Notes: a model not told the origin generated them from the letters alone. A stretch of 64,000 nt of DNA from Hanleya hanleyi (GCA_036873755.1 JAVTVY010020314.1:1-64000), one strand, 5' to 3'. Positions 45,109 through 56,060 are shown, numbered from the stretch's first letter. Made by a program: numbers and translations.

Positions 45109-45512
45109 TGAAAGTACCTTACGAGTGCGATGCACGCAGCTATGCCGACTATTATGCCCAACAGGCCGAGGGTGGCTTTCCGGTCTTTAGCGGTGCACGC
45201 ATGCAACGAGGACATGGACTGGGAAACATACTCGGCAGCATTGTGAAAACGTTCCTGCCCTTGGTGACGCGTGGGGTGAAAGCAATGGGCAAACAAGCGG
45301 TACGCAGTGGACTACAAGTGGCCGGTGATGTCTTGGGGGGTACGGCACCCAAAGAATCCTTGAAACGGCGGGCCAAAGAAGCGGGAGGCGTCTTGGTGGC
45401 CAAAGCACAACGCACCGTAGGGAAAAAAAGAGCTGCCCCACCGAGACCACGCACCAGTCGACGACCGACCCAGCGACGACGCACATCGAAGACAAAGGAT
45501 ATCTTTTCTTAA
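45108..45512 (+). CDS. Small basic Gly-rich Polinton virion-type protein
   Basis: This 134-residue protein is intact. After a short acidic-aromatic start (DARSYADYYAQQAEGG) comes GFPVFSGARMQRGHGLGNIL, a Gly/Ala helix-rich middle (TRGVKAMGKQAVRSGLQVAG) and an Arg/Lys-rich tail (RPRTSRRPTQRRRTSKTK). Proteins of this type lie between the minor and major capsid genes in Polintons. The composition resembles adenovirus core or cement proteins (pX, pVI), but homology is not shown. The start overlaps the minor capsid stop as TAATG. No TATA box is visible, so it is probably read from the preceding transcript. Confidence 0.65.
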   Translation: MKVPYECDARSYADYYAQQAEGGFPVFSGARMQRGHGLGNILGSIVKTFLPLVTRGVKAMGKQAVRSGLQVAGDVLGGTAPKESLKRRAKEAGGVLVAKAQRTVGKKRAAPPRPRTSRRPTQRRRTSKTKDIFS

Positions 45513-45515
45513 AAC

Positions 45516-46810
45516 ATGTCCTTGATCCACGCCGAGTCCTGTCCCTCCACCAACAGTGAATTTGATTTGTGGACCGTGCCGCCCACACAGACCAGTGTCG
45601 AACAAGGATTATGAGTGGAGCATCTCCCGCTCTCCAGCATCAACGAAACCGGGCCCATCGAGTTCACCATCAGTAATGCGGATACGGCCCATACATACTT
45701 GTATGTGAAAGCCAAGGTGGTCAATGGAGCTGGCACCAGAATCGCTGACCAAGCAACGGTGGGCCCGACGAATCTCTGGCTGCACTCGATGTTTCAGCAG
45801 GTGGATATTTTTCTCAGCGACAAACTCGTCAGTGACTCCACCAACACGTACCCCTATCGAGCCTACATCGAGACACTGTTGTCGTATGGCCGAGAGGCTA
45901 AAAAATCTCAGCTGACAACCGCTTTATTCTACAAGGACACGCCCGAGCACATGGACACGGTGGACAATGGGGGATATAACAAACGGAAGGCTTTCACTGC
46001 GAACAATGCCTCGGTGGATATGATGGGTCGACTGCATGCAGACATGTTCATGCAAGACCGGTACCTCTTGAACAAGATCCCCATCAAAATCCGACTGATA
46101 CGGGCGCCTCCGACCTTCGCCTTGATGGCCACTAACGTAGAGGGCATGCAGCGGACTATAAGATTGTCATCCAAGACGCAGTCCTGTATGTCCGAAAAGT
46201 GAAACCGAATCCAGCCGTTCAATTGGGACACATGAAAGCCTTGGAAACAAAACCAGCCCAGTACCCTATCCGACGTGTACAAACCAAAGTGTTCTCTGTG
46301 CCTGCTGGAAATATGGGCGCCAACAAAAAAACCCTGTTCCTTGGGGAACCACCCAAGCGATTGATCCTGGCCTGTGTGGAAAATACCAGTTTCAGCGGAG
46401 CCTACCCAGAGAATCCGTTTGACTTTCAACATTTCGGCATCAATTTTGTGGCCCTGCATGTGGATGGACACCAGGTGCCAGCCACAGCCTTAACACCGAA
46501 CTTTGGGCGGAGGAATTTCATTCGAGCCTATCAGAGCCTGTTTACAGCCACCGGTCAAATCAACCAGGACGAAGGGAATATGATCAGTCGGGAGGACTAC
46601 GCCAACGGATACACGTTGTTCTGTTTCGATCTAACCCCCACCTTAGAGAACGACCATCAGCTGGCCCTGGCCAAGCAAGGCAACTTACGGTTGGAAATCC
46701 ACTTTGCACGAGCCCTGGCGACCACCGTCAATGTGATCTGCTGCGCCGAGTTTGACAACATCATTCAAGTGGACAAGGCGCGCAACGTCCTGTGTGACTT
46801 CTCCACCTAA
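45516..46810 (+). pseudogene. Major capsid protein (double jelly roll) gene, broken
   Basis: From the ATG at 45516 the frame is stopped by TGA at 45612-45614, continues in the same frame to about 46150, then the homologous frame shifts. The old frame ends at 46200-46202, and the matching frame runs to 46810. Family words are plain: NLWLHSMFQQVDIFLSDKLV and TYPYRAYIETLLSYGREAKK in the first half; FDFQHFGINFVALHVDGHQV and RAYQSLFTATGQINQDEGN in the second. The total of about 430 residues fits the Polinton major capsid. Such proteins are commonly annotated F54H12.2-like. One stop and one frame change make this copy unable to yield a whole capsid protein unless they are assembly errors. Confidence 0.85.
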
Positions 46811-46811
46811 C

Positions 46812-47284
46812 ATGGATACAGACCAGATAACCACCGTGCTGGTGAATGACCCAGAGACACGTATGGTGTTTCAAGGGGTGTTCGCCCGAGATGTGTTTCC
46901 ATTAGACCGTATGTATCCTGCTGCTTACGTTCTCAACACGGACCCGATGGATCGGCCCGGTGAACACTGTGTGGCCGTGTACTTGACAGAACAGCAGGGC
47001 GAATACTTTGACCCGTACGGCCTGCCACCCCTCCATCCCGATTTAACAGACTTCATGGATCAAGGCACAGAGACGTGGTGTTGGAACAGTCAAACGTTGC
47101 AAAGCCTGACCAGTGGCGTGTGCGGACAATATTGCTTGTTTACCTGTACCATCGATGCCGGGGAAGACCCTTATCTACCATCGTACAGATGTTTGACGAA
47201 TACCCCAAGGCCGAGGACCGCGATGTACTCGTCTATGACTGGGCCGCCCATCATTTCAATGTACAAGCCCCGTTCTGGGCTTAA
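46812..47284 (+). pseudogene. Adenain-type cysteine protease gene, frameshifted
   Basis: The N-terminal part starts at the ATG at 46812 (MDTDQITTVLVNDPETRMVF). It includes the catalytic His context PGEHCVAVY and the acidic partner stretch EYFDPYG, then the Cys nucleophile in GVCGQYCLF. Near 47140 the homologous frame changes: the natural C terminus (MFDEYPKAEDRDVLVYDWAA) is in another frame ending at 47284. In the starting frame translation runs on to 47315. In Polintons and adenoviruses this protease matures capsid proteins. The lesion lies just after the catalytic Cys. The gene follows the capsid gene directly and ends in a palindromic repeat array. Confidence 0.82.
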
Positions 47285-47402
47285 GTTAATTACAAGCCCC
47301 GTGTTCTGGGCTTAAGTTTACAAGCCCCCTGTTCTGGGCTTCAATGTGCAAGCCCCTTGTTCTGGGCTTCAATTAATTACAAGCCCCTTGTTCTGGGCTT
47401 GA
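47264..47402 (+). repeat. Tandem palindromic repeats derived from the protease 3' end
   Basis: Five units of CAAGCCCC(n)TTCTGGGCTTG/A are spaced by about 27-35 bases. The first unit is the coding end of the protease (codons for QAPFWA and the stop). Each unit can form a short hairpin (CAAGCCC with GGGCTTG). They sit just upstream of the poly(A) signal at 47442. Confidence 0.9.
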
Positions 47403-47441
47403 GTTTTCACGTTGTTGTTCTCACGTTGTTGTTGTTCACTG

Positions 47442-47447
47442 AATAAA
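47442..47447 (+). terminator. Poly(A) signal of the virion gene block
   Basis: AATAAA after the hairpin array, followed by a GT-rich stretch (CTTGTGTGTTTTATT). It probably ends the rightward structural transcripts. Confidence 0.6.
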
Positions 47448-47509
47448 AAAAATGAGATCTCACCAAAAAACCCTGTCTTGTGTGTTTTATTCATAATGCA
47501 TCAATGCCC

Positions 47510-48190
47510 AATGTGGAGATTCAGTCAAACTGAAATCAGTGGTGTAGGATGGGGCCAAAATGTAACCCATCAAGTTTAGAATGCAAGAGCACTATAGTAA
47601 AAATAGAGAGCCAATGAAATCAGCCCACAGACCAAGTTCGTGTTTTTGGTCTAGGTTTGGAGCGGGCATTTCATTGAGGTGCGTGTATACGGTGAGTGAA
47701 GACTCGTCCAACACGTATAGATTATGTTGATGACTATAAGTTCTAGGTAACCCATCAAGGTTAGAATGCAAGAGCACTATAGTAAAAATAGAGAGCCAAT
47801 TAAATCAGCCTACAGACCAAGTACGTGTTTTTGGTCTAGGTTTGGAGCGGGCATTTCATTGAGGTACGTGTATACGGTGAGTGAAGAGACTCGTCCAACA
47901 CGTATAGATTAAGTTTATTACTATAAGTTATATGAACATAATGCATGAAACTGGTTTTGAACACCGTATTAGCCAATCAGTGGCCTAGAATGGGGCCAAA
48001 ATGTAACCCATCAAGTTTAGAATGCAAGAGCACTATAGTAAAAATAGAGAACCAATGAAATCAGCCCACAGACCAAGTACGTGTTTTTGGTCTAGGTTTG
48101 GAGCGGCCATTTCATTGAGGTGCGTGTATACGGTGAGTGAAGAGACTCGTCCAACACGTATAGATTAAGTTGATAACTATAAGTTCTATG
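47510..48190. repeat. Subterminal direct repeats, three diverged units
   Basis: Units beginning TAACCCATCAAG at about 47563, 47748 and 48004 share AGAATGCAAGAGCACTATAG, TTTGGTCTAGGTTTGGAGCG and ACACGTATAGATTA. A shorter piece of the same unit (GTGTATACGGTGAGTGAAGA) recurs near the outer end of the right terminal repeat at 49990-50045. It is non-coding. Confidence 0.85.
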
Positions 48191-48234
48191 TATTCTCCGA
48201 ACCTTGCCGAAAGGAAGACCGTTTGACCTGGAGA

Positions 48235-48300
48235 TGACCTTTGACCTTTTGACCCGCGCGCGCTGCGGCCGGGGCGGGGCGAGGCGGGGCGGGAAAACAC
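48235..48300. promoter_or_regulatory. GC-box cluster
   Basis: GCGGCCGGGGCGGGGCGAGG followed by CGGGGCGGG: several GGGCGG-type Sp1-like boxes adjoining the right terminal repeat. Function is inferred from motif only. Confidence 0.4.
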
Positions 48301-48374
48301 CCCGGCGGTTGAACATACGGACGTGTAAGGGGAAAAATTTGGAACTCTTCTATGTTTGGAGTTAGTTTTAGTGA

Positions 48375-50240
48375 AAAACCCGGAAGTGACGTCACAACCC
48401 CCACGTGATCTGCGCAGCAGAATGGAAACGACACCCTAGTGTAACTCCCTCACCTAGGCTTCACATGGATACCTCACTCGATCCCATCGACCCACTAGGG
48501 GCCCACCTACACCCCAACACGTTTATTTCTATACTACGGCCAGACTGCGCATGCGCAGAATGCCGCTAGTTCAACCTCACACCCAGCCCATCAGATGCCC
48601 CTTCACGAATGCTTCACTTTGATACCTCACTCGACCCCATTGGACCATTCGTGGCTCCCCTAGCTCCAACACGTCTAGCGGGACCCACACAGGGTCCAGT
48701 TTTCGACACTAGGTGACCACATCCCGACAAAAATGGCCAGTTTTCGACACCGGATGTGCCGCCATCTTGAACATACGTGCCGCCATCTTGGATATGTCCC
48801 ATAGTGCACCGGGTCAAAATACTCGCTTCTGATTGGACGAGAGCTCCGTGACGGATTTGAAATACTCGCTTCTGATTGGACGAGAGCTCCGCATTGCATC
48901 TGCGCATGCGCAGAATGATATTCCTACCGCACACCCAACCCATCAGATGCCCCTTCACCTAGGCTTCACTTGGATACCTCACTCGACCCCATTGCACCAT
49001 TAGGGACTCCCCTACATCCCAAAACGTCTATGCGCATGCGCAGAATGACGCTAGTTCAACCCCACTAGTCCAGTCAGATGCCCCTTCACCTAGGCTTCAC
49101 TTTGATACCTCACTCGATCCCACTGGACCAGTAGTAACTCCCCTAGCTCCAACATGGCTATTTCCATACCCTTGGGCCACCGCGCACGCGCAGAATGACG
49201 CTATGTCAACGCACTAGTCCAGTCAGATGCCCCTTCACGAATGCTTCACATAGATACCTCATATGACCCCACTGGACTATTAGTGGCTCCCCTAGCTCTC
49301 AAAACGTCTATTTTCATACCCTTGGGCCACCGCGCATGCGCAGAATGATATTCCTACCGCAGACCCAGCCCATCAGATGCCCCTTCACCTAAGCTTCACT
49401 TTGATACCTCATATGACCCCATCGGACCATTAGGGGCTCCCCTAGATGCCAACACGTCTATTTCCATACCCTTGGGCCACCGCGCATGCGCAGAATGACG
49501 CTATGTCAACCCACTAGTCGAGTCAGATGCCCCTTCACATAAGCTTCACTTTGATACCTCACTCGATCCCATTGGACCATTATTGGCTTCGCTAGCTCCA
49601 AAACGGCTATTTCCATACCCTTGGACCACCGCGCATGCGCAGAATGGCGATATTTCAACCCCACACCCACCCCATCAGATGCCCCTTCACCTAGGCTTTA
49701 CTTTGATACCTCACTCGATCCCATTGGACCATTTGTGGCTCCCCTAGCTCCAACACGGCTATTTCCATATCCTTAGGCCACACGAGTTGTCTCCCTTGCG
49801 TCAATGTGTGCAGATGGCGCTACTGTCGACGCCGTGATATGGAAAGGGCATCCCCACACCATCCTGGAGCCGCCATTTTGTTTGTTGTTTTCTTACGGAG
49901 ATACACGGGACAATAAACACTCGACCCTAGGGTGGTACAGATGCTAGACTGATCCTATTAACATGGTACAACACCTATAGATTATGTTTAATTGAGCTGC
50001 GTGTATACGGTGAGTGAAGACTCGCCCAACACGTATAGATTAAGTTTATGCCGCCATCTTAAACCCACCATCCACCACCACCAGGCCGCCATCTTAAACC
50101 CACCATCCACCACCCACCACAGCCGCCATCTTAAACCCACCACCCACCACCACCAAGCCGCCATCTTAAACCCACCATCCACCACCCACCACAGCCGCCA
50201 TCTTAAACCCACCACCCACCACCACCAGGCCGATGCACAA
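48375..50240. repeat. Right terminal inverted repeat of the Polinton
   Basis: Inverted copy of 35770-37405. Modules read CAGATGCCCCTTCACCTAGG, CTTCACTTTGATACCTCACT, then CCATACCCTTGGGCCACCGC and GCGCATGCGCAGAATGAC. About eight modules are present, more than on the left, so the two ends have expanded independently. The region ends outward in a 34-37 bp minisatellite. Confidence 0.85.
50049..50235. repeat. Minisatellite with GCCGCCATCTT cores, five units
   Basis: Units of about 35-37 bases start GCCGCCATCTTAAACCCACC. The array is the inverted counterpart of 35853-36022. Every unit contains a full AAGATGGCGGC on the other strand, a YY1-type site. Confidence 0.9.
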
Positions 50241-50864
50241 CACTCCTGCGCACACCGCCACAATACCGCCACATTTTTTGTGCTGTGACGTCACAAAAAT
50301 TTCTGCGCATGCGCAGTGAGGCGCTAATCCGTCTATCTGCTCTTACGCTACTACTTGCGTATAGTTCGAATTTTAGAAAGGAAAAATACTTTTTTTACAT
50401 TCCCAAGTTATCAGCTCAATTTATCTTTTAAATGATCGACGAGAAAAATCACAAAAACAATCTCAAAATGCAGTTGATTATATAGTGATGATATGTCGTT
50501 TTATATGCCGGAAATCGGCCAGGATGCGTGTACAGCCATCTAGGAGCGCGGAGCTTCCGGGGCCTAGGCGGCCCCTGGACCCTCGCCTAAAGTGCTATGA
50601 TAGTCGAGCCCCCCCCCACCCAGTTTTTGGGAGCTTCCGCCGCCGCTGTCAGGTTATGAGTTATTCCAATCCATGATTTAATGGTTTCCATAATCAGATA
50701 TGTTTACCATTATTTGTAACATCTGATCCTGTGTACAGCATTGTGCCTTTATACATGTGTGACAATAGCCACTGAGTCATGGTGCTCATTGACAGCATAA
50801 AGTGCGTGAATCTGCTTTCTGCAACGATTGTTTTAATTGGTTGAATTCGAAAATAGAAATACCA
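50241..50864. other. Non-coding DNA outside the Polinton
   Basis: It holds a TGACGTCA next to CTGCGCATGCGCAGTG (about 50286-50320). No gene is recognised. Confidence 0.5.
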
Positions 50865-51118
50865 CCTGTGGAAATTATTTACCACGCGTCGTATTTCCGA
50901 GTGCAATGATTGGATGATAAATACCACGTTTTTGTAAATAATTCCCACTCGTGGTAGTCCCAGTTCTATCATAGGTGGATATTTTCCACACGTGCACATG
51001 GTGAATAATTTCCACGTGGGGTATTTCCTGATTGAACAATTTGTCGAAATATCCACAATTATCAGTCAAACCATTGGCTGTATTTTCCACGTGTGGAAAT
51101 TACCACGCGTGGAAAACC
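50865..51118. repeat. Cluster of CCACGTGTGG-type palindromes
   Basis: About eight variants of TTTCCACGTGTGGAAA or its halves occur in 250 bases: CCACCTGTGG (50866), CCACGCGT (50882), CCACACGTGCAC (50987), TTCCACGTGGGG (51011), TTTTCCACGTGTGGAAATTA (51081) and CCACGCGTGGAAAA (51103). This could be an ordered binding-site array or a decayed palindromic satellite. Confidence 0.7.
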
Positions 51119-51474
51119 AGAAGTTACGACATTGATGGTGGGTGACCCAGTGGATGTCCTCCACGAACGAGTGCTTTCTCGCTGGCGTATAGCTGCATCT
51201 GCCGTCCCAGCTTGAGCTGCATCAAACAGGACTCGAACTGTAATGTCCCCGTCGTCGGGTTCAAAGCTCAAATGGGCATCGTCGATACTATAGTGCTCAC
51301 GGCGAAAAGGGGAAAATAGTGTGGTGAAGGCTATTCATACGTCCATGTCATCGCTAACGTAAGAGGAACTGAAAAGCAGCGGGTTGAGAGAAAACCGTAT
51401 GGAGTTCTTATGGTGGTAAGGGCTATAAAAATGGCGGTATGAAGGGGTTCATCATTCATCCATAAGAAAGCGAG

Positions 51475-52273
51475 ATGTTCTTTTGTACGATCTGCCTGAA
51501 GCCATTTACTCACCCGGAAGATTACGACGTCACAACGCCGGGCGGTAAACAATACCTGTTCACGGCCATGGATGCCTTGCTGCGCCATATACTCCACTTC
51601 ACGAAGGAGGAACGGCATAATGTGACGATTGTGGTAAATCCTTCAAACCGCTCAGTCAGTTAAGACGGCGCCAACGTTTAACTCATGGACAGTCACCATG
51701 CCATGTGCGACAACTTCCCACTGAAGAGGAGCCAAGGGAAGGCAAACGTATAGTCGAGACACACAGGGGAACGCCATCCACCCAACGCTTGAGGCGCGAT
51801 GAGCCCAGTGGCATTCCTCTCTCGCACACAGCCGAGGATGCCCCTCATTTTCAACAGCCGGACCTCAACGATACACTACTGGGCCAGGTGCTTGACGCCA
51901 TTGAGGGTCATGTACATTTCCGGGAGGATCCAGTGCAGCGACCTCCTTCCCGGCACCCATCCAGTAAATGAAATGTACTGCCCCACAGGTCCACGCGATC
52001 CTGCGAAGTTTTCAGTGGGATCGTCCTGCGCGAGACGTCTACAACTTCCACCTCATTGACTTCGCCTGTCTCTCCAACTATGTGAAAACCATCTCCAAGG
52101 ATCAATACAGACTCTTTCGAGTGAATTTGCTACGCCGCAGGGAGACGGAGAAACTCCGGTATATTTACCTTGGGAGAAATACGCTCGTCTATGCCCAGCC
52201 CTTCGCCATTACGAACCACACGTCCCTTGAGACGATCACAGAGCAACTGGACAGCTTGAACTCACTGGAATGA
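51475..52273 (+). pseudogene. Third broken copy of the Polinton zinc-finger gene, with promoter
   Basis: A TATA box (TATAAAAA at 51424) and the ATG at 51475 keep the spacing seen in the intact gene. The first frame encodes a decayed finger region (FFCTICLKPFTHPEDY) and stops at about 51660. The linker word RQLPTEEEPRE follows in another frame from 51705. The C-terminal domain follows in a third frame (52000-52273, DVYNFHLIDFACLSNYVKTI, YAQPFAITNHTSLETI). It is oriented opposite to the intact gene and lies outside the right terminal repeat. Confidence 0.78.
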
Positions 52274-52482
52274 ACCCAGCCGTTGCGCCCCAAAACAAAA
52301 TGGACGGAGGAGATGATGACGATTGTAACTTTTCACTCACTCAGGTATTACTCACTCACTCCCTCACTCTCTCATGTCTCACACATTCACATCTCACTCA
52401 CTCTTTCACTCAGGCACACAACACTGTAATATCACCCCTCTCGTATTGTAGAGTGCGAGAGCTTTCATGAGAGCCCCAAATT
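52274..52482. other. TCACTC-rich low-complexity tail
   Basis: A run of CTCAC/TCACTC words follows the broken zinc-finger copy. Nothing coding is seen. Confidence 0.7.
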
Positions 52483-53190
52483 CTCGACTCTCTATACTAC
52501 AATCTCTCATCAGGACATTATTGACCGTCTAAGTTCATTAATAGTATCTGTGTTCAAGTAAATTGATCGTGGATATATTAATGTCGGAAGCCATAAAGCA
52601 TTCTTTAGCTCTACTACATACAGGAGATATCATTCATGGGATGTTTCTTTGTTTATAGGGTGCACACCATAAAATATATGAAAATGTGTCAAACTCTACC
52701 CACAACCCAGAGAAAACGTACGAAATGATTTTCTTTTTATGTATGTTAAAGTGTTTCCCGTCCAAAGGACAATTAAAAATGGCGAAAAAACCCCAGGGGG
52801 TCGAGCTCCTAGTTTTTTATAAAATTTTATCGCCATAAAGGAATCATCATTTTCGCTTCTCGAAAAAGTGCGGATTTTGGCCTGCCATATGTTCAATTCC
52901 GGACACGATTAACTCTGTGGTGGCGAGTAGGTGCGAGCAACAAGCAATTGTTTTATCCCCGTTTGGAGAAATAGTTACGCCCAGCAGGGTTATACTATAG
53001 ATATCAGTTAGTAGAAATGTAAGAAGAATTATCATGCGGTCAAAATCGGACGACCTTCCTTATTATGAAATTAAGGAGGGGCCACTTTGTGCGAAACCGT
53101 GGCAAGTGTGGACTGCACCCTATACTACCAAGCGCCTCCACTCAAAGTTTCTCATATGTGGCGATACATATCGCATGTTGATAGCAAAAT
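52483..53190 (+). pseudogene. Internally replaced fragment of the Penelope-like reverse transcriptase
   Basis: 52483-52652 corresponds to the motif A part of the reverse transcriptase at 62757-63692 (words YINVGSHKAFFSSTTY, YHSWDVSL), with an internal TAA. 53126-53190 corresponds to its last codons (KRLHSKF, GDTYRMLI). The catalytic centre between them is missing and is replaced by an unrelated 0.47-kb insert. It is non-functional. Confidence 0.8.
52653..53125. mobile_element. 0.47-kb insert with short terminal inverted repeats
   Basis: TAGGGTGCA at the left edge is mirrored by TGCACCCTA at the right edge, with TATA at both junctions. No coding capacity. It occupies the place of about 600 bases of reverse transcriptase, so insertion was accompanied or followed by a deletion. 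Confidence 0.55.
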
Positions 53191-53353
53191 AAGAGCGTAG
53201 CGTGCAATATCTATGGCCTTACGTTTCGTAACTTAAGTCTAATTCCGCTTAACCCGGGGCTAGGGGCCGTATGAACCCATGCACTTCAAGATCCTTGTGG
53301 TACTCATATGAACAGTCACAATCAAAGTGTGACTGAGATACATCATTCTCTAG

Positions 53354-53554
53354 ATGACGACTTTACAACGATTTGATATGGATTTAATATTTTTGGAACA
53401 TCATGATGTCTTGCCGGCATCATTGAAAACTGTTGACCGCTTCTCTCTTGCAGGAAACTAGCCTATGTTTATGTATACTATGATTGTCTTTTTGAATTTG
53501 GTGCTAATACTGTTATATGGAATATGGAATAGGTCTTTGGATTATGAACGCTGA
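53354..53554 (+). pseudogene. Small single-pass membrane protein frame, amber-interrupted (copy 1 of 3)
   Basis: ATG at 53354, 67 codons in frame to TGA at 53552, but with TAG at 53459-53461. Before the TAG is LEHHDVLPASLKTVDRFSLA. After it comes a hydrophobic segment (MIVFLNLVLILLYGIWN). The same sequence on the minus strand at 62.3-62.6 kb lacks the TAG, which suggests a genuine small gene following the reverse transcriptase. Copies in the tandem array lie at 54607-54807 and 55860-56060. Confidence 0.45.
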
Positions 53555-54606
53555 TAGACTTTATTGGACGGCGGCTGAATTATGAAAGACGGATCAGACG
53601 CTTGTAATTTGATCGATTATTGCCTTGATCCAGGAGTCTCGTTGGGTGAAACCTCACTGTCTCTGATCCCTGTCGTTCACGGTAGAGCGTTTCACTTTCG
53701 GTTGGACATGCATAGTCCACGTATCAGCGCCCGACCGCAACATCGACATACCCGGGCCGCTGGTCCAACCTGTACCACAACCCGAACCGAACTTTCTCTA
53801 CTACTCCCTGAGTGCGCATGCACGCATCAGAAAACATCGCTTTTCTACTATTTCCCGAATGCTCATGCTCACAGTGACGCCAGAGAACAACCCCACCACC
53901 CCAGACTTCTTTTACGCCACGAGGGTTTCACTAGTATATCAACAGAGATCAAGCACGACACACTTGGATCACGTATGGTCCACATATTCCCCCAAAAAAC
54001 TCCCATCGCAAATGCCCACCAGGAGTGCGCCTGCAAGTGTCAACGGTCAACCAACCTAGTCGTATTATACCCCACGGTTCCATAGAATCCCCACATTTGG
54101 ACCACAAATGACCAACTTCTCTCCAAATGCGCCCATTCTCCCCGACTGCGCATGCGCAGAATGACGTCAACACTCCAGTCTGATTCTACATCACAAGCGC
54201 TTCAATACGACACCACGCCCGACACATATGAACCAAGCATGGCCTCCCTTTCGCCCAAAACACCCACAATAGGCCTCGTTGCTGAGTGCGCATGCGGACC
54301 ATGATGTCACTGGCTAGACTCACACGTGGCCGGCCCTGAGAGCTTTTCAGCCGTACTCTACAACGTGAGCCTGATGGTGACCCTACACCTTGCTCCACAA
54401 ACAAAGTGTTTCATTTGATGGATGTTAAATTCGTCTTTCCGGATTTTTCTCTGAATAGTTTTTTTTTTCATGCATCCACGGTCCGGAAGGTCTAATTCCG
54501 CTTAACCCGGGGCTAGGGGCCGTATGAACCCATGTACTTCAAGATCCTTGTGGTACTCATATGAACAGTCACAATCAAAGTGTGACTGAGATACATCATT
54601 CTCTAG

Positions 54607-54807
54607 ATGACGACTTTACAACGATTTGATATGGATTTAATATTTTTGGAACATCATGATGTCTTGCCGGCATCATTGAAAACTGTTGACCGCTTCTCTC
54701 TTGCAGGAAACTAGCCTATGTTTATGTATACTATGATTGTCTTTTTGAATTTGGTGCTAATACTGTTATATGGAATATGGAATAGGTCTTTGGATTATGA
54801 ACGCTGA
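54607..54807 (+). pseudogene. Small membrane protein frame (copy 2 of 3)
   Basis: Identical in layout to 53354-53554, with the same internal TAG; it lies in the second 1253-bp unit. Confidence 0.45.
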
Positions 54808-55859
54808 TAGTCTTTATTGGACGGCGGCTGAATTATGAAAGACGGATCAGACGCTTGTAATTTGATCGATTATTGCCTTGATCCAGGAGTCTCGTTGGGT
54901 GAAACCTCACTGTCTCTGATCCCTGTCGTTCTCGGTAGAGCGTTTCACTTTCGGTTGGACATGCATAGTCCACGTATCAGCGCCCGACCGCAACATCGAC
55001 ATACCCGGACCGCTGGTCCAACCTGTACCACAACCCGAACCGAACTTTCTCTACTACTCCCTGAGTGCGCATGCACGCATCGGAAAACATCGCTTTTCTA
55101 CTATTTCCCGAATGCTCATGCTCACAGTGACGCCAGAGAACAACCCCATCACCCCAGACTTCTTTTACGCCACGAGGGTTTCACTAGTATATCAACAGAG
55201 ATCAAGCACGACACACTTGGATCACGTATGGTCCACATATTCCCCCAAAAAACTCCCATCGCAAATGCCCACCAGGAGTGCGCCTGCAAGTGTCAACGGT
55301 CAACCAACCTAGTCGTATTATACCCCACGGTTCCATAGAATCCCCACATTTGGACCACAAATGACCAACTTCTCTCCAAATGCGCCCATTCTCCCCGACT
55401 GCGCATGCGCAGAATGACGTCAACACTCCAGTCTGATTCTACACCACAAGCGCTTCAATACGACACCACGCCCGACACATATGAACCAAGCATGGCCTCC
55501 CTTTCGCCCAAAACACCCACAATAGGCCTCGTTGCTGAGTGCGCATGCGGACCATGATGTCACTGGCTAGACTCACACGTGGCCGGCCCTGAGAGCTTTT
55601 CAGCCGTACTCTACAACGTGAGCCTGATGGTGACCCTACACCTTGCTCCACAAACAAAGTGTTTCATTTGATGGATGTTAAATTCGTCTTTCCGGATTTT
55701 TCTCTGAATAGTTTTTTTTTTCATGCATCCACGGTCCGGAAGGTCTAATTCCGCTTAACCCGGGGCTAGGGGCCGTATGAACCCATGTACTTCAAGATCC
55801 TTGTGGTACTCATATGAACCGTCACAATCAAAGTGTGACTGAGATACATCATTCTCTAG

Positions 55860-56060
55860 ATGACGACTTTACAACGATTTGATATGGATTTAATATTTTT
55901 GGAACATCATGATGTCTTGCCGGCATCATTGAAAACTGTTGACCGCTTCTCTCTTGCAGGAAACTAGCCTATGTTTATGTATACTATGATTGTCTTTTTG
56001 AATTTGGTGCTAATACTGTTATATGGAATATGGAATAGGTCTTTGGATTATGAACGCTGA
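55860..56060 (+). pseudogene. Small membrane protein frame (copy 3 of 3)
   Basis: Identical in layout to 53354-53554, with the same internal TAG; it lies in the third 1253-bp unit. Confidence 0.45.

Larger units (their letters stand above)
35770..50240. mobile_element. Polinton/Maverick (adintovirus-like) element, about 14.5 kb
   Basis: Long terminal inverted repeats bound a compact gene block that includes the family hallmarks: retroviral-type integrase with chromodomain, FtsK/A32-type packaging ATPase, adenain-type protease, double-jelly-roll major capsid and a minor capsid. The capsid and integrase resemble the proteins that genome annotations label F54H12.2 and F54H12.3 after C. elegans Polintons (recalled, not searched). 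A protein-primed DNA polymerase B is not visible, although the space between the repeats is filled with genes. Both capsid genes and the protease are broken. The outer boundaries are set by the extent of the inverted repeats and could move by about 100 bases; a 6-bp target duplication was not identified. Confidence 0.85.

Noticed and set aside
53582..54085. 167-codon frame repeated three times
   Set aside because: Conservation is explained by the recent 1253-bp triplication; the frame crosses terminal-repeat modules and has no domain.
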